From: Bacillus alveayuensis
GTDB taxonomy: Bacteria > Bacillota > Bacilli > Bacillales > Aeribacillaceae
DNA length: 64,000 nucleotides
NCBI GenBank assembly: GCA_030812955.1
Contig: JAUSTR010000009.1
Span: 1-64,000 of the forward strand
Direction: 5' to 3'
Shown: positions 62,838 to 64,000 of the stretch, in pieces
How positions within the stretch are numbered: position 1 is the first letter of the stretch
How the letters are laid out: each line of letters starts with the position of its first letter
Made by a program: the position numbers and the translations under genes
The notes under the pieces: model-generated
What the model saw: only the letters and a program-made list of their open reading frames with translations
Told to the model about the DNA's origin: nothing
Databases searched by the model: none

Positions 62838-63269
62838 ATGTCCGTTCTTCATAAAAAAGTAATATCTAATGAGCTTGCTGAAAAAATGATCATGAAAGCA
62901 AAAGAAAAAGCAGAGGAATTAAACATTGCTGTCAATATAGCCATTGTCGATAACGGAGGTCACTTAGTTGCCTTTTCTCGAATGGATGATGCACCTATTT
63001 TAAGTATTGACATTTCCCAAAATAAAGCGTATACAGCAATTGCCTTTGGAATTCCAACACACGAATGGTATCCACTTATTGATAAAAGCCCTGCATTAAA
63101 AACAGGTATCGTCCATACATCAAGACTTGTTGTGTTCGGAGGTGGTTATCCGATTAAATTAGATGGCCAAGTGATCGGTGGAATTGGTGTTAGTGGAGGT
63201 TCTGAAGAAGAGGACCGCTTATGCTGTGAAGCTGCTTTAAAAGTATTAAATCATGTTTTGCAGAAATAA
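62838..63269 (+). CDS. GlcG/HbpS-family (DUF336) protein
   Basis: A 143-aa protein with the family blocks NIAVNIAIVDNGGHLVAFSR, MDDAPILSIDISQNKAYTA and GGYPIKLDGQVIGGIGVSGG. Relatives bind haem or cobalamin or accompany dioxygenases; it may protect the iron of the catechol dioxygenase next to it (inference). The ATG at 62838 follows GTGGTGAG; GTG at 62817 is less likely. Confidence 0.82.
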   Translation: MSVLHKKVISNELAEKMIMKAKEKAEELNIAVNIAIVDNGGHLVAFSRMDDAPILSIDISQNKAYTAIAFGIPTHEWYPLIDKSPALKTGIVHTSRLVVFGGGYPIKLDGQVIGGIGVSGGSEEEDRLCCEAALKVLNHVLQK

Positions 63270-63322
63270 CGTTAAGAATTTTCGTGAAATTGATTAAAAT
63301 AAATGGAAAGGGGTAAAAGGTT

Positions 63323-64000
63323 ATGAGTGGAATTATGAGAATTGGACGAATTGAGATTAGAGTAATGGATTTGGAAAAGTCAGCAGACTATTACAAAAAT
63401 GTCATTGGATTAGAGGAAATGGCTAGAGATGAAGAACGAATTTATTTTAAAGCGTGGGATGAATACGATCACCATAGCATTATTTTAAAGAAAGCTGATT
63501 CTCCTGGCATGGAGCATATGGGATTTAAAGTGGAGAATATATATAAATTAGAAGAGCTTGAGTACAAAGTTGAGCAATTTGGATGCAGCGTCTCGCGTGT
63601 TCCTCACGGTTCTCGTATTGCTGAAGGAGAAGCCATTCGCTTTGAAATCCCTACTGGGCATGTTGTTGAATTGTACTGTGATATTAAACAAGTAGGAACA
63701 AAAGTTGGAGTCATAAATCCAGATCCATGGCCTGACAATTTACGCGGCATCGCCCCACACCGTCTTGATCATGCACTATTAACTGGTGAAGACATTGAAA
63801 CAGTTACTCGCTTTTTCACAGAAGTTCTTGGCTTTAGACAAAGTGAAAAAATTGTCACAGTTGATGGTGAGCAAATGATTGGCAGCTTTCTTTCAGTTAC
63901 GAATACCGCTCACGATCTAGCTTTTGTGAAAGGACCAGATAAAAAATTCCACCATGCCGGCTTCCATGTTGATAATTGGTACGAAGTTTTAAAGGCAGCG
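63323..64000 (+). CDS. catechol 2,3-dioxygenase, partial (runs off the window)
   Basis: The first 226 codons of a type I extradiol dioxygenase with two vicinal-oxygen-chelate halves. Iron ligands are visible at His150 (RLDHALL) and in the FHHAGFH segment (about residue 211); the glutamate ligand would follow beyond 64000. It cleaves catechol to 2-hydroxymuconic semialdehyde, the substrate of the dehydrogenase at 54349. AAAGGGG precedes the ATG. The family is about 300-327 aa, so about 80-100 residues are missing. Confidence 0.92.
   Translation, partial: MSGIMRIGRIEIRVMDLEKSADYYKNVIGLEEMARDEERIYFKAWDEYDHHSIILKKADSPGMEHMGFKVENIYKLEELEYKVEQFGCSVSRVPHGSRIAEGEAIRFEIPTGHVVELYCDIKQVGTKVGVINPDPWPDNLRGIAPHRLDHALLTGEDIETVTRFFTEVLGFRQSEKIVTVDGEQMIGSFLSVTNTAHDLAFVKGPDKKFHHAGFHVDNWYEVLKAA

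Overview
The window comes from an AT-rich, spore-forming Gram-positive bacterium of the Bacillaceae. The evidence is strong AGGAGG-type ribosome binding sites, sigma-A promoters, a SAM-I riboswitch ahead of metNIQ, a T-box ahead of proBA, the spore and yfh genes (sspK, yfhD, yfhE, yfhH, yfhJ, recX) in a Bacillus-like neighbourhood, and a flavin-dependent phenol hydroxylase pair of the kind known from thermophilic Bacillus/Geobacillus. A thermophilic phenol degrader (Aeribacillus/Parageobacillus-like) is my inference, not something the sequence proves.

Layout. 0-11.8 kb: a broken ferredoxin-NADP reductase, a ferredoxin and a phenylacetyl-CoA (paa) catabolic region: paaABCD, an EthD-like gene, two crotonases, an aldehyde dehydrogenase, paaH, paaJ, a third crotonase, the repressor paaX and a convergent paaY-like gene. 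No paaE, paaK or fused paaZ is visible. 11.8-27.8 kb: accessory metabolism (a nitronate-monooxygenase-like protein, a GlcD-type oxidase with a BASS transporter, an XRE-cupin regulator, a DODA-type dioxygenase with ribA and ribD, an alanine/sodium symporter, lhgO with a GntR regulator, a YeeE sulfur permease, a thioredoxin and an iron-type alcohol dehydrogenase). 27.8-35.7 kb: metNIQ under a SAM riboswitch, a small-multidrug-resistance gene remnant, a YcsI-type hydro-lyase, an EamA transporter and an SsuABC-like ABC transporter. 36.2-41.6 kb: a divergent carboxylate module (CoA-transferase, sodium symporter, flavin-binding protein / GntR, HMG-CoA lyase) around three GntR operators. 41.7-48.4 kb: a PfpI protein, a Rex-controlled FNT transporter, a nitrilase-GNAT pair, and proBA under a T-box. 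48.4-53.3 kb: the yfh/recX/sspK block, including three small genes of 41-53 codons. 53.3-64 kb: an IclR regulator divergent from a complete catechol meta-cleavage lower pathway, then the phenol hydroxylase, its flavin reductase, a FAD-synthetase-like protein, a GlcG/HbpS protein and catechol 2,3-dioxygenase, which runs off the end.

How it works together. Two aromatic routes are present. Phenylacetyl-CoA goes by epoxidation and beta-oxidation to acetyl-CoA and succinyl-CoA. Phenol goes via catechol and meta cleavage by the oxalocrotonate branch to pyruvate and acetyl-CoA. Each has its own regulator (PaaX, IclR).

The most unusual signal is a family of non-coding mobile elements. Two 191-bp copies in opposite orientation (16160-16350, 51136-51326), an 88-bp internally deleted copy (9293-9380), a single end (41651-41682) and a divergent 163-bp relative (48890-49052) share GGCT ends and an outer stem; the three longer copies enclose three hairpin arms. 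One copy has a perfect 8-bp target duplication and another a 7/8 match, and the arms keep pairing through compensatory changes.
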